Of a DNA stretch of 35,873 nucleotides, positions 30,165-35,873 are shown in pieces. Location of the stretch: positions 1 through 35,873 of the forward strand of contig DASZMJ010000513.1 of assembly GCA_035551935.1 (NCBI GenBank), written 5' to 3'. Source of the stretch: DASZMJ01 sp035551935 (lineage in GTDB: Bacteria; Planctomycetota; Planctomycetia; Isosphaerales; Isosphaeraceae). Each line of letters begins with the position of its first letter. Positions within the stretch are counted from its first letter, which is position 1. Under the pieces are notes generated by a model. It ran no database searches and was not told the DNA's origin. It saw nothing but the letters and a program-made list of their open reading frames with translations. The position numbers were made by a program, and so were the translations under genes.

Positions 30165-30193
30165 TTGCCGGCCGGGGGCCGCTGGCTTAGAGT
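30165..30193 (+). promoter_or_regulatory. Sigma-70-type promoter candidate for the Tat-exported protein
   Basis: TTGCCG (30165-30170), a 17-base spacer, TAGAGT (30188-30193). It lies 51 bases before the GTG start at 30244, close to the palindrome at 30104-30123. Confidence 0.45.
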
Positions 30194-30243
30194 CGGGCGC
30201 GAGGGGGATCGAATTGGCCTGGAAGAGTTAGAGGAGGGACGTC

Positions 30244-31578
30244 GTGTCGCGAGCCGCCCACGATCCCGTAACGAGCCGGCGCCGCTGGCTCGGCGACGCC
30301 GGCCGGTCGGCGGCCGGGCTCTGGCTGGCGGGCGGGTTGGCCAACGCCCGGGGTGACGACCATCCGCGATCCTCGCCGCCGGACCCGAGGCGCGGGGCGG
30401 AGCGGAAGAAGGTGGCGGCGGTGGTCACGGCGTACTATCCGATGAGCCACGCCTACCACATCGTCGGCCGGTTCCTCTGGGGCTATCAGTGGCGGGGGGT
30501 CCACCACCGGCCCGAGTTCGAGGTCGCCTCGCTCTACACCGACCAGGTCCGCGGCAACGACGTCGGCCAGGGGCTCGCGCGGCGGTTCGGCGTCCGGGTC
30601 AGCCGCGACGTCGCCGACGCGATCACGCTCGGCACCGGCGGCCTGGCGGTCGACGCCGTCCTGCTGATCGGCGAACACGGTGACTACCCGAACAACGCCA
30701 AGGGCCAGAAGTTGTATCCGCGGTTCGAGCTCTTCCAGCAGGTCGCCGCGGTGATCGAGCCCGAGAAGCGCGGGGTGCCGATCTTCGTCGACAAGCACCT
30801 GTCGTATGACACCGCCAAGGCCCTGAAGATGGTGGCCGAGGCGAAGCGGCTGAATTGCCCGCTGATGGCCGGCTCATCGTTGCCGGTGACGTGGCGGCAT
30901 CCCGAGCTGGAGCTGCCCGTCGGCGTCAAGCTCGACGAGGCGCTCGTCGCCGGGTACGGGCCCGACGAGATCTACGGCTTCCACGCGCTGGAGACCCTGC
31001 AATGCATGGTCGAGCGCCGCGACGGGGGCGAGTCCGGCGTGAAGGCCGTCACGGCGCTCCGCGGGCCGGCGGTCTGGGAGGCGGGGGACAGGAAACTCTG
31101 GTCGTGGGACCTGCTCGAGCACGCCCTGGGACGGAGCGAGACGCTCAATCCCGGCGACATCCGCGCCAACGTCGCCGAGCCGTTCGCGATCCTCGTCGAG
31201 TACCGCGACGGCCTGAAGACCGCGGCGCTGTTGCTCAACGGCCAGATCGCCGACTTCAACTTCGCCGGCCGGCTCGCCGGCGGCGGCGGGGTCGAGTCGT
31301 GCATGTTCTACCTGCCCAACCCCCCTGCGGCGAACTTCTTCACCCCGTTGACCCACCACATCGAGACCTTCTTCGCCACCAGCACCCCCCCGTACCCCAT
31401 CGACCGCACGCTCCTGACGACCGGCATCATCGACGCCGCGATGGCCTCCGCCGCCGACCGCGGCCGCCGGGTCGACACCCCCGCTTTGGCGATCGCCTAC
31501 CGGCCGCCCGACTCCTCCGGCTTCGCCCGCGGCACCCCCGCCAGCCCCGTCCCCGAGCCGGCCCGACGGCCGGCATAG
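30244..31578 (+). CDS. Tat-exported conserved planctomycete protein
   Basis: 444 residues from GTG 30244, with GAGGAGGG 5 bases upstream. The N-terminus is a twin-arginine signal (TSRRRWLGDAGRSAAGLWLAGGLANA), so the protein is probably exported folded. The body starts KKVAAVVTAYYPMSHAYHIVGR and contains VDAVLLIGEHGDYPNN, IFVDKHLSYDTAKALKMVAEA, PLMAGSSLPVTWRHPELELP and YGFHALETLQCMVERR. It has a loose resemblance to Gfo/Idh/MocA-type folds, but I see no clear dinucleotide-binding GxGxxG. I know close relatives only as hypothetical planctomycete proteins. The His and Asp clusters (GEHGDYP, DKHLSYD, YGFHALE) could be an active site. No substrate can be named. Confidence 0.8.
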   Translation: MSRAAHDPVTSRRRWLGDAGRSAAGLWLAGGLANARGDDHPRSSPPDPRRGAERKKVAAVVTAYYPMSHAYHIVGRFLWGYQWRGVHHRPEFEVASLYTDQVRGNDVGQGLARRFGVRVSRDVADAITLGTGGLAVDAVLLIGEHGDYPNNAKGQKLYPRFELFQQVAAVIEPEKRGVPIFVDKHLSYDTAKALKMVAEAKRLNCPLMAGSSLPVTWRHPELELPVGVKLDEALVAGYGPDEIYGFHALETLQCMVERRDGGESGVKAVTALRGPAVWEAGDRKLWSWDLLEHALGRSETLNPGDIRANVAEPFAILVEYRDGLKTAALLLNGQIADFNFAGRLAGGGGVESCMFYLPNPPAANFFTPLTHHIETFFATSTPPYPIDRTLLTTGIIDAAMASAADRGRRVDTPALAIAYRPPDSSGFARGTPASPVPEPARRPA

Positions 31579-31600
31579 GCCGGGGATGCGGCCGGGACGA

Positions 31601-32005
31601 TCACCGCTTCGTGGCGGAGGCGGAGCGCGAGCGGCGCGACGGGGTCGGCGCGGATTCGGGCACGTTGGCAGGCTCGGACTCGGGCTCGGGTTCGGGCGGC
31701 AAGGCGGACTTCTCGTAGCCGAGGCTGCGGAGGACCTCGAGGACCTCGCTCCAGGTGGGGAACATGCGGCCACTGCGGGACTTGTACTCGTGCATGGCCT
31801 GCATGAACTCGATCTCGGCGGCGGAGTAATCGCGCTCGCAGGTCGTCGGGTCGACGAATCGCCTCCGCCCGCTGACCTGTCGCGCCTGGGCGGCGCGGAG
31901 GGCTTGGGCGGTGGCACGGCGGTTGGACCACTCGTCTCGGTCGGTCCGTGACAGGGTCGCGGTGGCCTCCTCGCACCGCACTCGGGCCGTCGACAGTTCC
32001 TTCAT
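31601..32005 (-). CDS. Small conserved planctomycete protein (VDPTTCERDY motif)
   Basis: 134 residues from ATG 32005, with GAGGAG about 10 bases upstream. The core RRRFVDPTTCERDYSAAEIE, then FMQAMHEYKSRSGRMFPTWS and EVLEVLRSLGYEKS, is one I recognise from many short proteins of Isosphaeraceae, where it occurs in multiple copies per genome. It has no signal peptide or membrane span. The N-terminal 45 residues are helical and charged, and the C-terminal tail is a disordered Pro/Glu then Ser/Arg stretch. Function unknown. It converges on the Tat-exported gene with a 22-base gap. Confidence 0.75.
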   Translation of the reverse strand: MKELSTARVRCEEATATLSRTDRDEWSNRRATAQALRAAQARQVSGRRRFVDPTTCERDYSAAEIEFMQAMHEYKSRSGRMFPTWSEVLEVLRSLGYEKSALPPEPEPESEPANVPESAPTPSRRSRSASATKR

Positions 32006-32197
32006 CGGCGAGTTGGCTCCTCAATGAGGCCGCGGACGGGTCGCGTCTGAGCGGGTCGTTCCTGGTGCTCGGGCCCCGGGCCGTCGTCGGCACGGACCCT
32101 CCAAGGGAGACCCTACGCCGCGGCTGTGCCATCCTGTTGTCAAGGGTCCCCGCGGTTACCAAAAAAGAACGACCGAAGACTTTGCGCGAAGTCGCTT

Positions 32198-32270
32198 GGT
32201 AGGGCAGGGCGAGCCCTGCCCCTTCCGTACCGCGGGGAGAAGGAGCAGGGCGAGCCCTGCCCTGCGAAGG
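32198..32270. repeat. Family B palindromic repeat, two further copies
   Basis: GGTAGGGCAGGGC-GA-GCCCTGCC (from 32198) and GCAGGGC-GA-GCCCTGC (from 32245) are copies of the hairpin seen three times at 10036-10143. They lie in the 336-base region between the divergent genes at 32005 and 32342, just before a weak promoter-like TTTTCG-17-TAGACT (32274-32302). No gene is seen in the remainder. Confidence 0.75.
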
Positions 32271-32341
32271 GCGTTTTCGCCTCGGCGGCGGCGCGGTAGA
32301 CTCGGGGCCGGACACGACCCGGTTGCCGAGCGTCCCGCCCC

Positions 32342-33334
32342 ATGGAAACGGTCGAGCCCAGGCCCTTGCCGCCGAGCCCCGAGCCCGAGCCGACGGCCCA
32401 CCCGCTGACCGCAGGGGTCCTGGCCGCGTTCCTTGCCCGGTCCGAGGGCTGCCTGGTCGGCCGGATCGATGCGCGCGGGGCCGTCGTCGAGGCCAACCCG
32501 GCGTTGCGACGCTGGCTGCCGGCGGGGGACGAGCCGCTGTTGGCCGAGGCCCTGCTGCCGACCAGCGCCGACCGGTTCGCCGAGGTCCTCGCCTTGCTCG
32601 ACGCCCCCGGCCGCCACCTGGCCGTTCGCCTCGACTTCGGCCGCCTGGGCGCCCCGTGTGGCAGCTTCCGCTGCCTGGTGCATCGCGACGGCCGCGGCCT
32701 CTGGCTCTTCGGCGAGCGGCTGGCCGACCTGGCCGAGCCGCTCCTGCGCGAGGTGCTGGCGCACCAGCACGACCTGCTCCGGCTCAACCGCCAGCTCCAC
32801 AAGAAGACGACCACCCTGGAGCGCGACCGCGCCGACGTCGAGCGGCTGGCGCGGACCGACCCCCTGACCGGCCTGGCCAACCGCCGCCAGGGGGACGAGT
32901 GGCTCCAACAGCTCGTCGCCCTGGCCGACCCGGAGGGGGCGCCCCTGGCCTGCGTCATGGTCGACATCGACTATTTCAAGGCGATCAACGACGCCTTCGG
33001 CCATCCGACCGGCGACCGCGTGCTCCGCGGCGCGGCGCGGGCCCTGGCCGAGAACGTCCGGCCGCTCGACCGGCTGGCGCGGGTCGGCGGCGAGGAGTTC
33101 CTCGTGCTGTTGCCCGAGACCGACCTGGCCGGCGCCGTGAGGTTGGCCGATCGGCTCCGCGTCGAGTTCTCGGCCCGCGTCATCCCCCCGCTCGGCCGCG
33201 GCCTCAGCGCCAGTTTCGGCGTCGCCGGCCTCCGCCCCGGCGAGGCCCCCGACGACCTCCTCGCCCGCGCCGACAACGCCCTGCTCCGCGCCAAGCGCAA
33301 CGGCCGCGACCGCGTCGAGGCCGACGAGGGCTGA
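32342..33334 (+). CDS. Diguanylate cyclase (GGEEF) with N-terminal sensor-like domain
   Basis: 330 residues from ATG 32342, with no clear Shine-Dalgarno. After a Pro-rich start, residues of about 35-140 look like a PAS-type sensor (GCLVGRIDARGAVVEANPAL, then FRCLVHRDGRGLWLFGERL). A short helical linker follows (HQHDLLRLNRQLHKKTTTLE, coiled-coil-like). The GGDEF domain runs from about 170 (RTDPLTGLANRR, MVDIDYFKAINDAFGHPTGD). The active loop is GGEEF at 249-253, fully competent, and RPLD at 240-243 is a correct RxxD inhibitory site five residues upstream. It should make cyclic di-GMP from two GTP with product inhibition. No membrane span or EAL domain is present, so it is cytosolic. The start is not certain. 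Confidence 0.92.
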   Translation: METVEPRPLPPSPEPEPTAHPLTAGVLAAFLARSEGCLVGRIDARGAVVEANPALRRWLPAGDEPLLAEALLPTSADRFAEVLALLDAPGRHLAVRLDFGRLGAPCGSFRCLVHRDGRGLWLFGERLADLAEPLLREVLAHQHDLLRLNRQLHKKTTTLERDRADVERLARTDPLTGLANRRQGDEWLQQLVALADPEGAPLACVMVDIDYFKAINDAFGHPTGDRVLRGAARALAENVRPLDRLARVGGEEFLVLLPETDLAGAVRLADRLRVEFSARVIPPLGRGLSASFGVAGLRPGEAPDDLLARADNALLRAKRNGRDRVEADEG

Positions 33335-33400
33335 GGGCGGGAATCGCCGCGCCCCGTCGTGTAGGATGGGGCCATCCCGAACCAGGCCCGGAGGCGCCCC

Positions 33401-34780
33401 ATGATGCCGATGATCCGCCACGCCCGCGCGCTCGCGGGGGCCGTCCTGTTGTCGTTCCAGGTCGGCTCGCCCGCCACGGCGCAACCCGCCCGGCCGAAGG
33501 CGGAGGAGGTCGCGAAGCTCCGGGCGAAGGTCGAGGAGCTGCTGACGTCGGAGCTGACGAATCATTGGTATCCGCGCGCGCTCGACCGCGACCTCGGCGG
33601 CTTCCACCAGGGTTTCGCCCGCGACTGGTCGCCCCGGCCCGATACCGACCGCTTCCTCGTCTACCAGGCGCGGATGACCTGGACGGCCGCCGCGTTCGCG
33701 AGGTTCGCGCCGGAGCACCGCGACGAGTACGCCGGCTATGCCCGGTACGGGGTCGCGTACATCGACGCCACGATGCGCGACGCCGACCACGGCGGGTTCC
33801 ACTTCGTCCTCGACCCGCACGGCAAGGTCGACGCGAAGCTCGGCGACGAGAAGCACATCTACGGCACCGCCTTCGTCCTCTACGCCGCCAGCGCCGCCCG
33901 CGCGGCCACCGGCGACGAGCGGGCGCTCAAGGTCGCGCGCGACGCCTTCGACTGGCTCGAACGCCACGCCCACGACACGGAGCACGGCGGCTATTTCGAG
34001 GCGATCACCCGCGACGGCAAGCCGATCCTGTCGTACGACCCCAACGCCCCCGCCTGGCGACGGACGGATCGCCTGGGCGTCTACTACGGCTTCAAGTCGA
34101 TGAACTCGCATATCCATCTCCTCGAGGCCCTCGCCGCGTTCTCGAAGGTCGAGCGCACGCCGATCGTCGCCGAGCGGCTCCGCGAGACCCTCGCCATCGT
34201 CCGCGACAAGGTGGCCGTCGAGCCGGGTGCCTTGAACCTCTACCTGACGCGCGACTGGCGGGCCGCGCCGGCGCACGACTCGTTCGGCCACGACGTCGAG
34301 ACCGCGTACCTGCTCGTCGAGGCCGCCGAGGCCCTGGGCGTGCCCGACGACGCCCGCACCCGTCGCGTCGCGCGGAGCCTCGTCGACCACGCCCTCGACT
34401 TCGGCTGGGACGGCGAACACGGCGGCTTCTTCGACAAGGGGGACGTCTTCGCCGGTCGCCCCTACGACACCACCAAGGTCTGGTGGACCCAGGCCGAGGG
34501 GCTCAACGCCCTGCTACTGATGCACACGTTGTATGGAGAGACCACGGATCGTTACTGGGCCGCCTTCCTCAAGCAGTGGGACTTCATCGCCAGGCACCAG
34601 CTCGACCCCGACCACGGCGGCTGGTTCGGCGACGTCACCCGCGAGGGCAAGCCCCTCGGCGACGGTGCCAAGGCCACCCCGTGGAAGGCCAATTACCACA
34701 CCTCCCGCGCCCTCATGAACGTCGCGACCATGCTCCGGCGGCTCGAGACGGCCGCGCCCCCGGATCGAAAGGATAGGTGA
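33401..34780 (+). CDS. Secreted AGE-family (N-acylglucosamine 2-epimerase-like) enzyme
   Basis: 459 residues from ATG 33401, with GGAGG about 7 bases upstream and TAGGAT (33362) as a possible -10. A signal peptide (HARALAGAVLLSFQVGSPATAQ) indicates export, unusual for this mostly cytosolic family. The rest is the alpha/alpha-barrel repeat pattern of AGE/cellobiose 2-epimerases: YQARMTWTAAAFARFAP, HIYGTAFVLYAASAA, MNSHIHLLEALAAFSK, SFGHDVETAYLLVEAAEAL, TTKVWWTQAEGLNALLLM and WKANYHTSRALMNVATML. The His residues in SHIHLLEA, FGHDVETA and NYHTSRAL sit where the catalytic histidines are expected. It probably epimerises or isomerises a sugar, or acts as a related glycan-processing enzyme, in the periplasm. 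Confidence 0.86.
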   Translation: MMPMIRHARALAGAVLLSFQVGSPATAQPARPKAEEVAKLRAKVEELLTSELTNHWYPRALDRDLGGFHQGFARDWSPRPDTDRFLVYQARMTWTAAAFARFAPEHRDEYAGYARYGVAYIDATMRDADHGGFHFVLDPHGKVDAKLGDEKHIYGTAFVLYAASAARAATGDERALKVARDAFDWLERHAHDTEHGGYFEAITRDGKPILSYDPNAPAWRRTDRLGVYYGFKSMNSHIHLLEALAAFSKVERTPIVAERLRETLAIVRDKVAVEPGALNLYLTRDWRAAPAHDSFGHDVETAYLLVEAAEALGVPDDARTRRVARSLVDHALDFGWDGEHGGFFDKGDVFAGRPYDTTKVWWTQAEGLNALLLMHTLYGETTDRYWAAFLKQWDFIARHQLDPDHGGWFGDVTREGKPLGDGAKATPWKANYHTSRALMNVATMLRRLETAAPPDRKDR

Positions 34781-34908
34781 CGGACCGTCGCACCTTCCAA
34801 CGCCGTTGACGCAGACCAGTCGCCGTCGACTCGCGCCGGCTCGCTCCCCGGAATCCGTGGTTCGTCGGCCGCGGAACGTCGTCTCCTTCGAGTAGGTGCC
34901 GTTTCCCA

Positions 34909-35457
34909 ATGACCGACGTCGCCGCGATCCTCGAGCCGTACCGCAAGTACCTCAAGGTGCTGGCCGAGCTGCACCTCGACCGTCGCCTGCGCGGCAAGCT
35001 CGACCCGTCGGACGTCGTCCAGCAGACGATGCTGCGCGCCTACCCGGCGCTCGGCGACTTGCGGGAGCGTGAGCCGGCGGTGCTCGTCGCCTGGCTCCGC
35101 CGCATCCTGGCCAGCACCCTGGCCGACGCCGTCAAGCACTATGAACGCGACAAGCGCGACGTCAAACTGGAGCGATCGCTCGAGGCCGACCTCGACCGCT
35201 CCGCCACCGGCCTCGGCGCCTGGCTGGCCGCCGACCAGACCTCGCCGAGCCAGAGGGCCGAGCGCAACGAGGAGCTGCTCCGCCTGATCGAGGCCCTGGC
35301 CGACCTGCCGCCGGCGATGCGCGAGGTCGTCACGTTGAAGCACTGCCAGGGTTGGACCCTCCGGCAGATCGCCGACCGCATCGGCCGCAGCGTCCCCGCC
35401 GTCGCCTCGCTGCTGCGCCGAGGGCTCGAAGAGTTGCGACATCGCCTCTCCCCGTAG
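34909..35457 (+). CDS. ECF-type RNA polymerase sigma factor
   Basis: 182 residues from ATG 34909. Region 2 is seen in LDPSDVVQQTMLRAYPALGD and WLRRILASTLADAVKHYER, and region 4 in LADLPPAMREVVTLKHCQG and WTLRQIADRIGRSVPAVASL, with no region 3, as in ECF sigmas. Planctomycetes often pair such a factor with a Ser/Thr kinase gene, and the next gene here is the start of one. The stop codon TAG (35455-35457) lies inside the left arm of a family A palindrome, so the repeat supplied the end of this reading frame. No anti-sigma gene is adjacent, and the kinase is broken, so the pathway may be uncontrolled or dead. Confidence 0.9.
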   Translation: MTDVAAILEPYRKYLKVLAELHLDRRLRGKLDPSDVVQQTMLRAYPALGDLREREPAVLVAWLRRILASTLADAVKHYERDKRDVKLERSLEADLDRSATGLGAWLAADQTSPSQRAERNEELLRLIEALADLPPAMREVVTLKHCQGWTLRQIADRIGRSVPAVASLLRRGLEELRHRLSP

Positions 35458-35502
35458 GGTCCGCTATTGCGGACCTCTTTTATGAATGTGAACGAATGGT
35501 CC

Positions 35503-35512
35503 GCAATAGCGG
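35503..35512. repeat. 10-bp target-site duplication, left copy
   Basis: GCAATAGCGG at 35503-35512 is repeated exactly at 35636-35645, immediately either side of the 123-base element. This is the footprint of a transposition event. Confidence 0.85.
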
Positions 35513-35635
35513 CAGGGCAAACGCATCTAATTCACAAATCCTTGTCTGCAAAGAACTTGCGACTAGTTGAATTCCGTGCACTAGATTGCAAATCCTTGCA
35601 GGACAAGGATTTGCGAAACACGTGCGTTCGCCCTG
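35513..35635. mobile_element. 123-bp MITE-like non-autonomous element
   Basis: The element has no coding capacity. Its left end reads CAGGGCAAACGCATC and the reverse complement of its right end reads CAGGGCGAACGCACG, a terminal inverted repeat of 13 bases with one mismatch. It is flanked by the 10-base duplication GCAATAGCGG. The interior is A+T-rich and contains a hairpin CAAATCCTTG-CAGGA-CAAGGATTTG near 35589-35613. The ends resemble those of the insertion sequence starting at 35734 and the CAGGG termini and 8-10-base duplications known for the ISAs1 family, so mobilisation by such a transposase is likely. Confidence 0.8.
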
Positions 35636-35664
35636 GCAATAGCGGACCCTACAAGAGGCTTCCC

Positions 35665-35733
35665 ATGACGACCCCCGACGACCCGACGCGATCGATCGAC
35701 TCGCTCGATGCGGTGATCGCCGAGTATCTCCAG
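35665..35733 (+). pseudogene. Ser/Thr kinase gene start, interrupted by an insertion sequence
   Basis: ATG 35665, preceded by AGAGG, begins MTTPDDPTRSIDSLDAVIAE, then YLQ. The LDAVIAEYLQ pattern is typical of the N-terminus of planctomycete Ser/Thr kinases placed after an ECF sigma gene, as here. After codon 23 the reading frame enters the end of an insertion sequence at 35734 and stops at 35784. The intact gene would continue beyond the element, outside the window. That it encodes a kinase is inferred from context and the short N-terminal motif only. Confidence 0.65.
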
Positions 35734-35873
35734 CAGGGCGACGGCATCTTATCTCACGTGCTGAATAGGACTTTCTCCCTGTAGTCATCGCTCAGGGCAC
35801 ACTTGAGCCGCTTCGTCTCGATCCCGCGCCGGCAGCCGGTCTCGCGTCGGAGTCGCCCGAGGGCGAACCGGCG
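35734..35873. mobile_element. ISAs1-like insertion sequence, one end only
   Basis: It begins CAGGGCGACGGCATCTTAT, which matches the MITE left end CAGGGCAAACGCATCTAAT at 15 of 19 positions, and contains the C-terminal end of a transposase on the minus strand. The rest lies beyond the window. Insertion was into the kinase gene, so the expected target duplication is the 8-10 bases ending CTCCAG before 35734. Confidence 0.75.
35754..35873 (-). CDS. ISAs1-like transposase, C-terminal 39 residues only
   Basis: An open minus-strand frame runs from the window edge to TGA at 35754-35756. The visible residues include RRFALGRLRRETGCRRGIE, then TKRLKCALSDDYREKVLFST. The arrangement (R-R-x-A-L-x-x-L-R-R, Gly-Ile-x-x-K-R-L-K, then Asp-Tyr-x-x-x-V-L) matches the C-terminus of ISAs1-family DDE transposases, which typically end in a similar KRL...DYLLxxL pattern. 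The start and catalytic residues are outside the window. The stop lies 20 bases from the element end, as expected for a compact insertion sequence. Confidence 0.7.
   Translation of the reverse strand, partial: RRFALGRLRRETGCRRGIETKRLKCALSDDYREKVLFST

Larger units (their letters stand above)
35454..35652. repeat. Family A palindromic repeat, copy 3, split by an insertion
   Basis: The left arm starts with GTAGGGTCCGC-TATT-GCGGACC at 35454. The right arm starts with GGTCCGCAATAGCGG (35498-35512) and resumes with ACCCTAC (35646-35652). Compared with copies 1 and 2, the inner TCTT/AAGA pair is changed to TATT/AATA in both arms, so pairing is kept. Removing 35513-35645 restores an uninterrupted arm. 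Confidence 0.85.

Noticed and set aside
32323..34776. 817-codon plus-strand frame overlapping the GGDEF and AGE genes
   Set aside because: It is an Arg/Pro-rich alternative frame covering two genes whose own frames carry intact catalytic motifs.
35467..35664. Reading frame extending upstream of the kinase ATG through the MITE
   Set aside because: The frame is open by chance across the palindrome and MITE. The ATG at 35665 with AGAGG upstream is the credible start.

Overview
The window is very G+C-rich bacterial chromosome, by eye around 70%, with strong Planctomycetota signatures that fit the Isosphaeraceae (relatives of Singulisphaera, Paludisphaera and Isosphaera). The evidence is a DUF1549/DUF1553 cytochrome-like protein with Big2 domains, a surface-type protein with an N-terminal LEALEGRALLST motif, a Ser/Thr kinase carrying DFH instead of DFG, an ECF sigma factor placed directly before a kinase gene, a 'LTRSASEG'-type interspersed repeat, and several small conserved proteins I know only from this group. 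I saw no tRNA, rRNA, CRISPR array or prophage. The family-level placement is inference.

Layout. 1-3143 (minus): a repeat-rich TPPGPAKK protein translationally coupled (ATGA) to a Ser/Thr kinase that runs off the left edge. 3414-5468 (plus): a seven-repeat FG-GAP/VCBS protein. 5469-6500: a lower-GC island with a small membrane-anchored protein, hairpins and a possible transposase fossil. 6498-6982 (minus): a toxin-antitoxin pair whose RelE-like toxin has an early stop. 7086-8309 (minus) and 8580-10019 (plus): a divergent M14 carboxypeptidase and a CrtI-like FAD oxidoreductase. 10297-16348 (plus): a two-gene unit of a giant membrane patatin and a di-haem RoxA-like cytochrome. 16452-17720 (minus): a GT-C-like membrane glycosyltransferase. 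18029-18481 (plus): a small secreted protein. 18587-21055 (minus): the DUF1549/DUF1553 protein. 21573-25139 (plus): an oversized Tex RNA-binding protein. 25313-27263 (plus): a MacB/LolD-like ABC permease and ATPase. 27385-27996 (plus): a DUF4303-like protein. 28061-28769 (minus): a HigBA-like module. 28837-29673 (minus): an RpoD-like sigma factor. 30244-31578 (plus): a Tat-exported protein. 31601-32005 (minus): a small conserved protein. 32342-34780 (plus): a diguanylate cyclase and a secreted AGE-family epimerase. 34909-35873: an ECF sigma factor followed by a kinase gene broken after codon 23 by an insertion sequence that continues off the right edge.

Two palindromic repeat families run through the intergenic space. 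Family A (core GGTCCGC-TCTT-GCGGACC) sits at the 3' ends of three genes, and its third copy is split by a 123-bp MITE-like element with terminal inverted repeats and a perfect 10-bp target duplication. The insertion sequence about 100 bp further on has closely similar ends and an ISAs1-like transposase C-terminus, so it or a relative plausibly mobilised the MITE.

The most system-like locus is 10297-16348. Its patatin catalytic Ser and Asp lie about 700 residues apart, separated by a multi-pass membrane region, and the next gene 19 bp away encodes a membrane-anchored di-haem protein. A lipid-release plus oxidation role is a hypothesis only. The second most unusual protein is Tex, which carries about 265 residues of acidic low-complexity sequence inside its YqgF domain.
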